DNA of 64,000 nt from Guyanagaster necrorhizus (taxonomy: Eukaryota > Basidiomycota > Agaricomycetes > Agaricales > Physalacriaceae), in the NCBI RefSeq assembly GCF_019112545.1, contig NW_025064899.1, positions 147,185 through 211,184 of the forward strand. The letters run 5' to 3'. A program made the position numbers and the translations under genes. Shown in pieces: positions 1 through 10,253 of the stretch. The notes below the pieces were generated by a model. It saw only the letters and a program-made list of their open reading frames with translations. It made no database searches and was not told where the DNA came from. Every line of letters starts with the position of its first letter. Positions within the stretch are counted from its first letter, which is position 1.

Positions 1-136
1 CTGGAGGTACTGAGTTGCATTCCTCATCATTGTCGCACTAAGTCGATTGTCCGTTTATGCCCAGTTTTGAAGAGATTTTCCAGCTCGACGACGCTGTAGG
101 AGCAACTGATGGCGAGCAATCCAATTTACAAGGAGA

Positions 137-1284
137 AGGCCTGGAATTGGGACATAGGGAGACAAGGTGAACTCTGGTTCATGTTCCTCTTTTTATGGGC
201 CTGATATAATACCCTGATAGTCTCAGTCTCATTGACGAAGCCGCTTCATTGTCCAGCGAGTTTCAGATGTCAGATCACAGAAACGATTCCGGTTTCTACT
301 CACACGAAAACAGTACCGAAGGCACGAAAACATTTTGGGATACGAATAATGAACAGCACCGGTACTTCTCACAACCGACGCGTTATCTAACGCCTGGGCC
401 CTCCACGTTGTATCCAACACCTCCGGCGTCTATATCTCCCTCCTCCTCCAATGACTCGCCACCCTCATGTTTTCCTCTTCAATATGGAGGACAGCCGCAC
501 CCGATTCAGTATGTGCCACAGAAGTTCATGGTCTCGTATCCTCCACCGGGCCCTACGGCCCACGAGTCGGCAGCTTTTGCTCGGAATCCGCACCGTACTC
601 TGATGTGCCCGCCATGCGAGCATGATTACGCACCACAGCCACTGAATTGGAGCTCGCCAGCCGCAAAAAGAGAGAAGCTAAGAGAGTGGGTCATATACCT
701 TGTTCTATCTATCCATTCTCATTATATTAGACTGGAAAGTGGAAAAGCTCCACGATGGAGGATGACTTCTCACTCCGGGAGGTAGGACCTTTCTTTGTAT
801 TACTGATTTAAGTTTTCGCCTTATCATGGAGTCAGTTACCGCGGACATCTATATCAACTCCGGGCCAGTAAGTCATCATGGAATACTGAAGAAGCCAAAG
901 ACAAGTACGTCGTTCCATTCATTCTTCTCTCCAACGTTCTGAGTCGTCCCTCAGTTATGTACCGGTTCCAATACCTCCTTCCTTGGCCCATAAATTGTAT
1001 GCTCTTTTGCACCTTCATTCCTTGACACAGCCTGATGTATCCCGACTGCAGTGCTGATGGAACTCACCGTTACCGACCCCTCAATCCAAAAACGGTCGCA
1101 CAAATTGTCTCTCCCCGCTATAGAACCCCGTTTGATTTCGCTACAACATTCTACGGGATGGAGCGCATCCCTCCACGTCCTAACACACACCATCCATGCC
1201 CCGTTACGAACTGCTCGGCATTTATGTTGGTGGATGAATTCCCCGCGCACTACGAAGCGTTCCATTTCCTCATGAATTGTCACC
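137..1284 (+). repeat. Arm 1 of an inverted gene duplication
   Basis: This block reappears, reverse-complemented and diverged, at 5748-6870. The match begins near the motif GGAGACAAGGTGAACTCT-like at about 137 and ends abruptly after CACCAAACATTGTGTGCT at about 1284. The arms are about 1.1 kb each with 4.46 kb between them. This arm holds the promoter side and most of the putative zinc-finger gene. Ends were placed by eye and may shift by some tens of bases. Confidence 0.8.
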
Positions 1285-1580
1285 AAACATTGTGTGCTAT
1301 CTGGTTGGATCCGCATAACCCGGAGGGACAGCACACACCCCTGTGTCGTAAACAAATTGTCTGCCGATCGCATGACAAGAATCATATGAATCTCAGGCTC
1401 GAGGATGTGACGAGTCATGTCCTGGAAAAACACCTCAAGTTGAGCCATATAGAGTGCCCGAACTGTCAGAGTTTGTTGATAACTATGTCAACATTGATGG
1501 TTCATATGAAGACGTGTAGCGGGCTTAGGAGTCGGGAAAAAGAGGAGAGGGATGGTTCGACGAGGGAGAAAGAGGAATAA
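249..1580 (+). CDS. Putative C2H2-type zinc-finger protein, three-exon model
   Basis: I do not recognise a named family. A model joining 249-781, 832-867 and 1031-1580 keeps one frame with GT-AG introns of 50 and 163 bp (donors GTAGGA and GTAAGT, acceptors GGAG and ACAG) and encodes about 372 residues. The N-terminal half is low complexity, rich in Pro, Ser and Tyr, with PTPPASISPSS-like stretches. The C-terminal half holds a C-x4-C-x11-H-x4-H finger (CPVTNC...HYEAFH) and near the end a C-x2-C...H-x3-C finger (CPNCQ...HMKTC). The tail is charged, Lys/Glu-rich. A role as a nucleic-acid-binding regulator is only inference from the fingers. An alternative intron (GTCATATA...ATATTAG, about 689-729) gives a more protein-like exon 2 but then fails to stay in frame, so the middle of the model is uncertain. 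A decayed inverted copy lies at 5748-6870. Confidence 0.5.
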
Positions 1581-1599
1581 ACTGATGACGTTACCTTGT

Positions 1600-3160
1600 T
1601 AGGACTGTTTTATGCCGCATATAATAGAGGATAAAAATTCAAAACCAGTCTGGAGTCCTATGCAGCATTCCTCTCTAACGATTTCATGAGAATTCCACAT
1701 TTACTCAACATAGAGCAAAGTTATGAAAAATTATTCGTTAAGATTTGACATGGAGGTACTATGCAGAGGCATGACTGTTGACTATAGAATAGTTGGGGAT
1801 CACCACAGCAGATCCAGAATATGCATTTGACCCATATTCAGAAGAAAAACCTTGGGAGTTCATAGTGGGAAAAGCCATAGGCAGTGGACAAGTCAGATAG
1901 CATAAAGTTAAATGTTGTGTGGCAGTTTCACTGCATTATATCATAGGAACATGCCCTAATCATTGGTTTTAGCCTAAATATCACAGTCACACAGCCTAGA
2001 GTTTAGTAATTCATGGAAATAATATTGATCTGTTACTTATCACTCAGCCTTTTACAAAACTTTTATAACTTCATTAACAAAGGAAGGAGGAATGATTTGC
2101 TGAGCTTTATGCTCAGTTGTTATAGATGCATAATCCTCTGGATGACATTTATGACCATACTGATGTATTCTATCATCTAGCAGTTATTCTAGACAGTTTT
2201 CATACTTATTTAGCCAATATCTAGGCAGCTATATGAGTGATTATGTTAAAAAGTTATGATTTGACTGATCTACATCAAAGTTTGTTGGATTTTCACACAG
2301 TCAGATATTATGCTATATAGCTAAAATACTGTAGAACTAAACTTTTGTCATAATTTTCCTGGTATTCTCTTTGTTTTTCTTTAAATTGCTCCTATTCTGA
2401 CAGCAGTAATACCTTAATTTTCTCTCTACATCTGTTTAAACCAGAACATGACTGAATGAAAATATAATAAGTGAGTTAAAAGTATTGATGTCTACCTTTT
2501 CATCCCCTTGCATGCTTATGCTCTATGAGCCTCCTTGTTTCTTCAGAATATTGAATTGTATAACTATTTTTTTTCCAGCATAAAATATTAGAAGATTATT
2601 TTAATATTAGAGCCCAATATATTGAAAAAATAAATAATGATAGAATTCAACATGTTAAGCCATAATATTGAATTCTCCATGCAGTGCTCCCTTTCTTACT
2701 TTCAGACATTGATTGATTTCATAGTACAGAGGTTACAGGGAATAGTAAATGTGTCTGAAAGGTCTTAGGTTGCAAGTTAATGACAAGCCAGAACAGAATC
2801 AGGATTTTATCAGGATCTGTTGAAATGCCAATAAAACTCTACTAGGAGCAATTTTGTGTATATGATTCCACCCTTCCCTGCATACTACAGTGTACTTACC
2901 AAGAATGAAACCCTAGATGCAGAGGCATACAACCAGATCAAGCTTGACTGAGATAACCTCTGCAACACTAACACAAATAACCTCTGGCAGCATGTCATAC
3001 TTGGCAATTCTGGAATGGATTCTTGGCACTGGTCGATGGGTATGTCATTTTTCGCTCTCTGCAGAGCTGTATTACAAGTTGATGACTTGGACCCTGACTA
3101 TGATGAAGTTGGATGATGTACAACACTAGGTAGGGTTATCAGCATCTTCTCCTTCCCCCA
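1600..3160. other. CpG-depleted stretch without a recognisable gene, apart from a GH76 scrap
   Basis: AT-rich sequence almost without CG dinucleotides and with no long reading frame. It resembles the deaminated transposon relics elsewhere in the window, but I could not assign it to an element family. CpG content returns abruptly after about 3160. The only recognisable part is the GH76 fragment listed separately. Confidence 0.6.
2905..3040 (+). pseudogene. Decayed fragment of a GH76 gene
   Basis: Read in the right frame, this piece gives AEAYNQIKL, then a stop, then DN, then NTNNLWQHVILGNSG and HWSMGM. It parallels AEAYNQIKLYRDN, NANNLWQHVVLGGSG and HWSTG in exon 3 of the intact GH76 gene at 58167-59733. 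An in-frame TGA stands where the intact gene has Arg, and all CpG sites have gone. It spans about 45 codons plus the start of the following intron (GGTATGT), so it derives from genomic DNA and not from a spliced message. No function expected. Confidence 0.8.
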
Positions 3161-3584
3161 AGAATCGCTTATATCCTGAACGGTAAGCTTGCAAACTGGG
3201 GCATAGAAACGCAGTGTTTCCATAGTGGAAGCACATGGGGCATCTCCCCAGGACGGGTAAGGGAACAAAGGGTGATGCTCTACATGAAGATGGCAACGAG
3301 CCAGCTGCTGTAGACGACGGAGAGAATGGAGAGGAGGGCGATAGGCGAAAACGAAATAGGCGTAGCAAGCAGTGTCCTAAGGAGATTCTCATTCTTACCT
3401 GTGTTATAAATTTTGCTGCCGCTGTGTAGTTCACTTGAAAATGAGAATTGAAATGGCATGCCCCAATTCTTAAAGTTGTCTAAGATCTTTTAAACTATGC
3501 TCGCTTTCTTTACATTCTGGGCTCACAACTTATTCACATATATGCTAAATAACCACTGTTATATGTTTGATGAAAAGGGATCAA

Positions 3585-3850
3585 ATCACTGCATTGGACT
3601 GTTCCCTTTTTCGATTCATGTCTACTCGGAGCAGAATGAGTTATTTGTCAGAGTGGAAGGCTGAAGTCAGAAGCTCGGACATCTAATCATTGCCTTCCTC
3701 ATTATACATGATGAAGATGGCTTTTACTTATGTTCATTGTTCGAAAAGACGAAAGAGCGAATGCCCAACGTGCTCCTTACAATATCAGAAATGATATTTC
3801 AGGGCCGTTTTCAGATCACATCTTTCATCCGATCCTCGCTTGTGAAGTCA
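3585..3850 (+). repeat. Composite duplicated fragment shared with 53.6 kb and 57.2 kb
   Basis: The first part (TTGGACTGTTCCCTTTTTCG, then GAAGTCAGAAGCTCGGACA) matches the reverse complement of about 57140-57245. The second part (from TCATTGCCTTCCTCATTATA to about 3840) matches 53586-53745 directly. The two matches join near 3690. CpG content is normal. I see no complete gene; a short open stretch continues to about 4062 with no recognised domain. Confidence 0.65.
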
Positions 3851-4503
3851 ACGATATATAATTCCCGACGCCTTTGACAACAGAAGGACATCCATACCCA
3901 GTCACAATATCAAGCTCGTCGTGCCTCAATTCCTCCATCATTACAATAGTAAATCATATGTTAGATTTAGCGCAGTCGGTATAAACAATGTGCTGCAGAC
4001 TTTCAATGCTGGGTGCGGCGAGTGTATTTTCTGGGCGTACATTCCGGTGCAACGTCAATGACGAGCTTGTAATGTGTATAGAATTAGCCAAATAGTCGAA
4101 GTTCGCAACTGACCTCCATGGCGGAAAGCAAAATTGAACGAGTCTCGCTCGTGTAAAGATTTCTCGCAGTACCACGCGTTCTGAACTGTGGCGAGCTGAT
4201 TTTAGTCTGTGTGGCAGTCGAGTCTTCTATGTCTGAATCTTCTCCAGAGTGAGAAGCTGTCTAACATGTAGACGATTGCGCTGGGAGCGAGGGAGAATAT
4301 AGGATGATGTAAAGGAATATCGTCCACGACGCACAATGTCATAGGGCAGATATTTGCCATTCATTTTCAACCACAATCAGATTGGCGGCATACAAGAATG
4401 CATGAAAAACCCCTGCTTTGAATGGTTACTCCGAACGAATGGGTACATAAGATATATATAGGAACTAGCTACTGTATGGTAAATGGTCTGATTAATGTCC
4501 GAC
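3851..4503. other. Intergenic, no recognised feature
   Basis: CpG-normal sequence with only short reading frames. A 67-codon open stretch on the plus strand (about 3861-4062) has no family I can name. Nothing else could be supported. Confidence 0.4.
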
Positions 4504-5240
4504 TCAATAAACGACACAGGGACACGTATAACTCCTGAAAAATCTTCCAAAAACATCTAAGTGATGGTATTGTACATTTGTGTACTTCAACTGATTGATG
4601 TCTCTCTGGAGTATTACAGCGATGACTGGGCCGTACCATATTTTCTGTACCTCACGAGAACCGGTGAGGCTGATAATCGTGTCGTTCACAGAATTGGGAT
4701 CTTCGAAGAAAAGCTGCATTTGATTCTTGTAGTACCAAATCTCAAAAGGCGGGTCGCCCCTTTGTCCACCGACCCTTCGACAGGCATGCTCGTCTGGAGG
4801 AAAGAAGTCGTTCAGCTGCGGTATACAGTCCAGTATCTCGCCGTGTCGGAATACGAACGTGAGAGGAACTTCAATAGGAGCAGAGCCTAACGCGTTTATT
4901 TTGAGCTTGAAAATATGATGAAAGAGGTGAAGACGCACCGTCTTGGGGAAATATGAGACCTCGAATACTTTCGTACCATGGACCCTGAGATACTATTTCC
5001 CGATCGAGTCTTGGAAAATGATCAAAAAATCCGTGTTGTAGATGTGGGGCATCAATGAAATGGCTTTGAAAGAACTGGACTCACGATTTTCAGTTGTTCA
5101 TTGGTAGGAAAATATTGGATGCCACGTACCACTTCTAGGCATAGCGAGGAGCACCAGAATTCACCACACTGACATACAACGACGCGTTCGCCGGCGGCGT
5201 CCATTTTTTCGCAGCCGTGGCAGAGGAATCGGAAAGACAT
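4504..5240 (-). CDS. Small cysteine-finger protein, two exons
   Basis: Exons 5240-5085 and 4992-4504 are separated by a 92-bp intron with a canonical GTGAGT donor and ATAG acceptor, phase 0, giving 214 residues. Residues 7-34 carry a cysteine cluster, C-x2-C-x11-C-x-C-x4-C-x4-C (CHGCEK...CQCGEFWCSSLCL). It resembles half of a MYND- or RING-like zinc site but matches neither consensus fully. The rest is a mixed alpha/beta-looking domain with many aromatic residues and no membrane segment. I do not recognise the family, and zinc binding is inferred from the cysteines alone. An upstream open stretch to 5380 could supply an earlier exon, so the start is provisional. The gene lies between the arms of the inverted duplication and has normal CpG content. 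Confidence 0.5.
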
Positions 5241-5747
5241 AATTTCCTGATATGCGGTAGTCCGGTGGTATAGCAGATGAGGTGAACGATGGCGTCCGTA
5301 ATGTTCAGATTTGAAAAAGGCGGTTCGAGAGCGGGATCGTCGGGACGTGTTGTAGCAGACTTTTTAGTGTTCAGAATCAATGTGGGACTCTTAATTTATA
5401 CAGGCCGGCGAATACGGTGCACTCGATCAGAGCAATAACAAACGCAAACTCAGCATCTTAAAGGCGAAATAGATGTGTATGGGAAACCTTGACTCCTTTT
5501 TTGTCATCACCTTTCAGGGCCACCCGTAAAATTATAGTGACAAGCACTGAATCGGGGCTTCATACAGTGTACCACGGCGGTGACAGAAAGTATAACGTGG
5601 CCACAGGATCGCGAAGGCGTTCATTTACATTTTGGGACTTTTGGACGTTAAGCGGAACTACGATGGCGATCACTGACGATGGCTTCTTTCCCTCGTGAAT
5701 GACGACGGTATATTCCATATCTTATGATAAATGAATCATGAATCACT
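5241..5747. other. Intergenic, no recognised feature
   Basis: Normal CpG content. Short reading frames on both strands, none with a recognisable domain. The region upstream of 5240 is presumably the promoter side of the cysteine-finger gene. Confidence 0.35.
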
Positions 5748-6870
5748 TAGCACACAATGTTTGGTGACAATTCATGAGGAAATGGAACGCTTCGTAGTGC
5801 GCGGGGAATTCATCCACCAACATAAATGCCGAGCAGTTCGTAACGGGACATGGATGATGTGTGTTCGGATGTGGGGGGACGCGCTCCATCCCATAGAACA
5901 TTGTAGCGAAATCAAACGGGGTTGTATAGCGGGGAGCGGCAACTTGTGCGATTCTTTTGTGATTCAGGGGTCAGTAACAGTGAGTTCCGTCGGCACTGCG
6001 GGATACATCAGGCTGTGTCATGAAATGGAGATGCGAAAGAGGATACAATTATGGGCCAAGGAAGGAGGTATTGGAACCTGTACATAAGTGAAGGACGGCC
6101 CAGAATCTTAGAGAGGAGAATGAACGGAACGACGCAATTGTCTTTGGCTTCTTCCCTATTCCATACTGACTTAGTGGTCCGGAGTTGATATGGATGGCGG
6201 CGGTAACTGACTCAATGATTAGGCGAAAACTAAAATAAGTAATACATCGTGAAAGCTTTTCCACTTTCCAGTCTGACACAATCAGAAAGGACGGATAGCA
6301 CAACATATATGACCTACTCTCATAGCTTCTCTTTATCGATGACCGGGGACCTCCAAGTCGGTGGCTGTGGTGCGTAATCATGTTCGTATGGCGGGTACAT
6401 CAGAGTGCGGTGTGGGTTCTGAGCAAAAGCTGCCGACTCGTGGGTCGTAGGGCCCGGTGGAGGATACGAGACCATGAACTTCTGTGGCACATACTGAATC
6501 GGGTACGGCTGTCCTCCATATTGAAGAAGAAAAAATGACGTGGCGAGTCATTGAGGAGGGAGATATAGATGCCGGAGGTGTTGGATACAGTGCGGAGGGC
6601 CCAGGTGTTAGATAATGCGTCGATTGTGGGAAATACCAGCACTGATCATCATTCATATTCCAAAATGTTTTGGTGCCTTCAGTACTGTTTTAGTATGAGT
6701 AGCCACCGGAATCGTTTCCATGAGCTGACAAATGAAGCCTGCTGGACAATTAAATGGCTTCATCGATGGAACTGAGACTATCTTTGGTATTATATCAGGC
6801 CTATAAAAAGAGGAACATAAAATAGAGCTCGCCTTGTCTCGTTGTCTTTCAATTCTGGACCTTCTTCATG
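5748..6870 (-). pseudogene. Inverted, truncated copy of the putative zinc-finger gene
   Basis: On the minus strand the sequence reproduces the promoter region and coding sequence of the gene at 249-1580. The N-terminal Pro/Ser-rich stretch (TPGPSALYPTPPASISPSS) is clear, as is the first finger. The copy stops just after that finger, at the equivalent of position 1284, so the last finger is missing. Small deletions shift the frame within the Pro/Ser region and the middle of the gene is rearranged. Decay is moderate and CpG is partly kept, so it is younger than the CpG-free relics to its right. Transcription into antisense or hairpin RNA with arm 1 is possible but nothing in the sequence shows it. 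Confidence 0.8.
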
Positions 6871-8600
6871 TAAGTTCAACTGCTTGCTATTGGTTACACC
6901 TATGTCTTCATCGAGCTCAAAACTCTCCTCAAATCTGAGGATGAATGAAATTTAAGACTTTTAGTGAGATAATGATGAGGAGTGCAATTCAGTGCCTGCA
7001 GGAAATCTCTACCTCCTACATTTGGAGATTAGATGGTCAAAGCTGCAAGACACATCAATGTAAACAAAACAATAGACTGCATGAATCTTCTCACCTCAAC
7101 AGCTGAGCAAAATCTTGTCAGTTGCTGTCAGTCATGTCTGTGCTGCTGGTCATGTCCATTCTGCAAGAGCTCAGAAAATACCATCAAACAAAGAAAATGA
7201 AACCACCCATGACAAGGATTCACAATGGTGCTGCAGAGAGAATCAGATGGCAATGCATCAAGGCCCATGCTGCAGTATCAGTATAGTGCCTCCATTAATA
7301 TGTAGTTTATAGGCTACCTGGAACTCACCAAATATATCCTAGAAAAATATGATATAATATGGCATGGCCCAAAAATGTTGAATATCTTAGCATGCACCTC
7401 CCTAGCCTTCAAGTCACAAAGTGGCCACAAAAAGAGTGAAAAAGTATGTTTTTTTTTAGAATTGTTGTCTTCTCACCTGTGCAAACTATATGGAATACCT
7501 GATGTGACAGTTATCCAATGATAAAACACCCCTTTCACCCCAGTGGAGATAAGAAACTGATGGAAAAAGAAGATAAACTGAAGATTGGAGTTAGACTGTC
7601 TGATGACACAAGAACATTTTGGCAAAAAGGTGCTCAGAAAAGAATCTGGGCAGGCTCAATCCTTAATGAGCATCAGCTTTCTAGTGACTAGACAGAAGCT
7701 GATGGGGTCTTAGTGAGTATAGGGTAACATTAATAGCCAGAACATGTAAGTATGGAGACAGTGTGAAGGGTAGTAGAAATTTTCCTGATGGAGTTACTAA
7801 TCTTGAGTCCCACACTATTCAGTTCATAAAGCATTTCCTCATGATGAAACAAATATATATATATTCATGGTACTAACTATACATGCTTGCTTTTAATCTC
7901 TGGTAAAAAATTTGGCTGCATGTTGGAAGCAACTATGTTGCTGGACCACCTCTCTGATAGCCCCCACCAAAAAAAAACAAAAATTTCTAGACTATCTTCC
8001 TTTCTAGTAACAGTCTGCAGCTTTCACACAGTAGTAAATGATGTAGATATTCAATGAGCATAACAGAAATGAAAATTTAGCATCTAATAGAAACTAAAAA
8101 GTTGACAAAAAGAAGGTGCAGAGCAACAAAGTTGTTATATAAGATGTGCATGAGATCCTCCATTAGTGCAATATTTCAATCACCTGATCATTCTTTCTTC
8201 TCCTTGTCTTTTTCCATCCCTTCTGCCCACTGAATTGCCTCTATATCTTAACTGTCTTTTATTTAATACAGAAAATATGTAATTCTTCTTTTTATATTTT
8301 ATTGAGCCTATATAAGCTCAGCAGATTAACTCAGATATGATGATATCCTTCAGCAAATGACAGATTCTCTGACTCACCTATGATTTTAGATTGTATATCT
8401 GTATATTAGAATAATAAAAACTCCAACATCTTCAAATATTCTTCCTGCACTATCTCTTGACAATGAATTGAGAGACAAGGTTTCAGGTCTGTTGCTTGGA
8501 GAATTATGTTTCTTCACAACATGGTCCACTGCTCCATGGTATAAATTCCAGCATATACAATCATTTTTATATTCTATGGATAATTTCTTTTTAATATCAC
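6871..8600. other. CpG-free relic region, no recognisable gene
   Basis: Practically no CG dinucleotides, AT-rich, no long reading frame and no LTR ends that I could pair. Its character matches the decayed retrotransposons that follow, so I infer old transposon debris, but no domain could be named. A short (AT)n tract lies near 7853-7864. Confidence 0.5.
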
Positions 8601-9112
8601 CTAAAAGTCAGTTCAGTTGATACATGCCAGATGTCCATGCATTGTAATTATATTGATGATCTTGGATTCTTGTAATGTGAAGAGATTGACTTTGATGTGT
8701 CCAGTTTGCTCATTCAGCCCATTTAAAGGGCATGACACATTATTTGAAGAAGCTGCAGCAGATTTGGAAGGCTGTTCTTCATTCATCACCTTCAGCTGTG
8801 CAAATGAGACAGTAAGCATATCAAAGATCAAGTTTGGTGTAGATGCACATAGAGCAAGTGTAGTTGAGGAGATCAGAAATGAGGGAAAGAGAATAGAGAT
8901 TCTCCTTAGAGATTTTGTTAAGGCCACAGTAGTCAATGCACAGTCAGATTTCACCAGTATTTTTCTTGACAAAGAATACTGGAGCTCTATATGGAGAACA
9001 GGAGAGAGTAATAAAATTATTGCAAAGACTATCATCAATAAACTCATATAAGGCCTTGAGTTCAGATTCTGAGAGGGAGTAGATGGAACTAAGCAGCAGA
9101 GAAGTGCCTTTC

Positions 9113-10253
9113 TGTTAGGCAACTACCAAACACTCTACAACTGTCTGGCACTGTTTCCACCAGAGTCTGATTCTGGGTTCTAGTTCTGATTCTGGAGTTG
9201 TTGTCAATATAGAAGTATGATAAGAATGATGAGATAAGCAATAAGGACTTTGGTGGAAGAAATGAAGGGACAGGGCTGATAGACATAGTCTGTCATTGTG
9301 AGCAAGAGTATTCACATCAGGTGGTCAGAGAGTTTAGTAGATGTATTAAACCTTAGCTTGAGACTGGGGTACATAGTTGTATTCTACTATCTGTTAGGCT
9401 CAAGCCACACATGATCTGGAACATGTGATAAACTGGCATGACTTTACATTTGAGCCTTCTGCTAGAGTCCACTTGATGTGCTTCTATGATTGAAGTGCTT
9501 CAAGATATAAGAGAATAGCTCAAGAGTAGAATGAGTATGAATAAACTTTAGCTTGAAGCTGGAGTTATACCAGTGAAAGCTGTCCTATTTATATACATAT
9601 CATGGTGCTACTATAAATATTCCTACTTATTATGTCTGTGCTGGCTATTATGCTTGTTGTCCTTGAGTGTTGTTACTGTCTACAATAGTATCATTGAGCA
9701 TTGTCAGGCAATGCTGTTGTGTTGAAAGACAATGACTGACTGGGCTTGTTGTGATGACTAAGCCAGTCCCATGGTCTTAAGTGCTGATCTAGCCACTCTG
9801 ACTAAGTACAAATAGGAGTTAATTCTGGGAAAAAAATGGGAAAAAGAGAAAAATCATAACACTATCTTAAATACTGTTCAATGCCTTTTGTCTCCTTCAT
9901 GGTCTTTGTCCTGTTGCCATTCCTTTTTCCCATTATTTTAATGACAATGACTGTGCCATGTTTTGATATGTCATTTTCCACTCTTTGACTCATTGCTATG
10001 GCAAGTTCCCCAGGTGTCACAGTTCTTTATTATATTGAGTGCATAGAATAGCAACTGCTATTATCCTGCTTCCTCCTGTCTTTTATATGCCACTGGATAG
10101 AGAGTGGCTATTATGTCATCATAGCATCATCATCCATAGTTCCTCTTTGTTTCTTCATGGCTGAGGCTGACTCCTGGTTGGTATTTATTGGGTTTTTATA
10201 AGCATGGGCTTATTAAGTGTCAGAAGGTTGTAATTAGGGGTAAAATCATGACA
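9113..10253 (-). mobile_element. Solo LTR (type 2) inserted in element A, itself split by another LTR
   Basis: Plus-strand ends are TGTTAGGCAACT at 9113 and TCATGACA ending at 10253. The flanking pentamers CTTTC (9108-9112) and CTTCC (10254-10258) agree at four of five positions, a decayed TSD. The insertion lies within the pol linker of element A, and the pol frame resumes when it is removed. Without the LTR nested at 9392-9861 its length is about 670 bp. On the minus strand it has a TATTTAAG box and, 34 nt on (after excising the nested LTR), AGTCTCAAGCTAAGG, a diverged form of the start motif in the B/C/E LTRs. It is therefore a distant relative of that family. Confidence 0.8.
9392..9861 (-). 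mobile_element. Solo LTR of the B/C/E family, flanked by TSD CTATC
   Basis: TGTTAGGCTCAAGCC... to ...AAATCATAACA, 470 bp, flanked by perfect CTATC duplications at 9387-9391 and 9862-9866. No internal region remains, so it is the product of LTR-LTR recombination. It aligns along its whole length with the LTRs at 13516 and 15008 but has lost nearly all CpG. Read on the minus strand, TATAAATA is followed about 33 nt later by AGCTTCAAGCTAAAG. It interrupts the type-2 LTR exactly between that LTR's TATA box and start motif. Confidence 0.9.

Noticed and set aside
8617..9051. Plus-strand 144-codon frame as a gene
   Set aside because: The opposite strand clearly encodes decayed Ty3/gypsy reverse transcriptase; the plus frame is open by chance.
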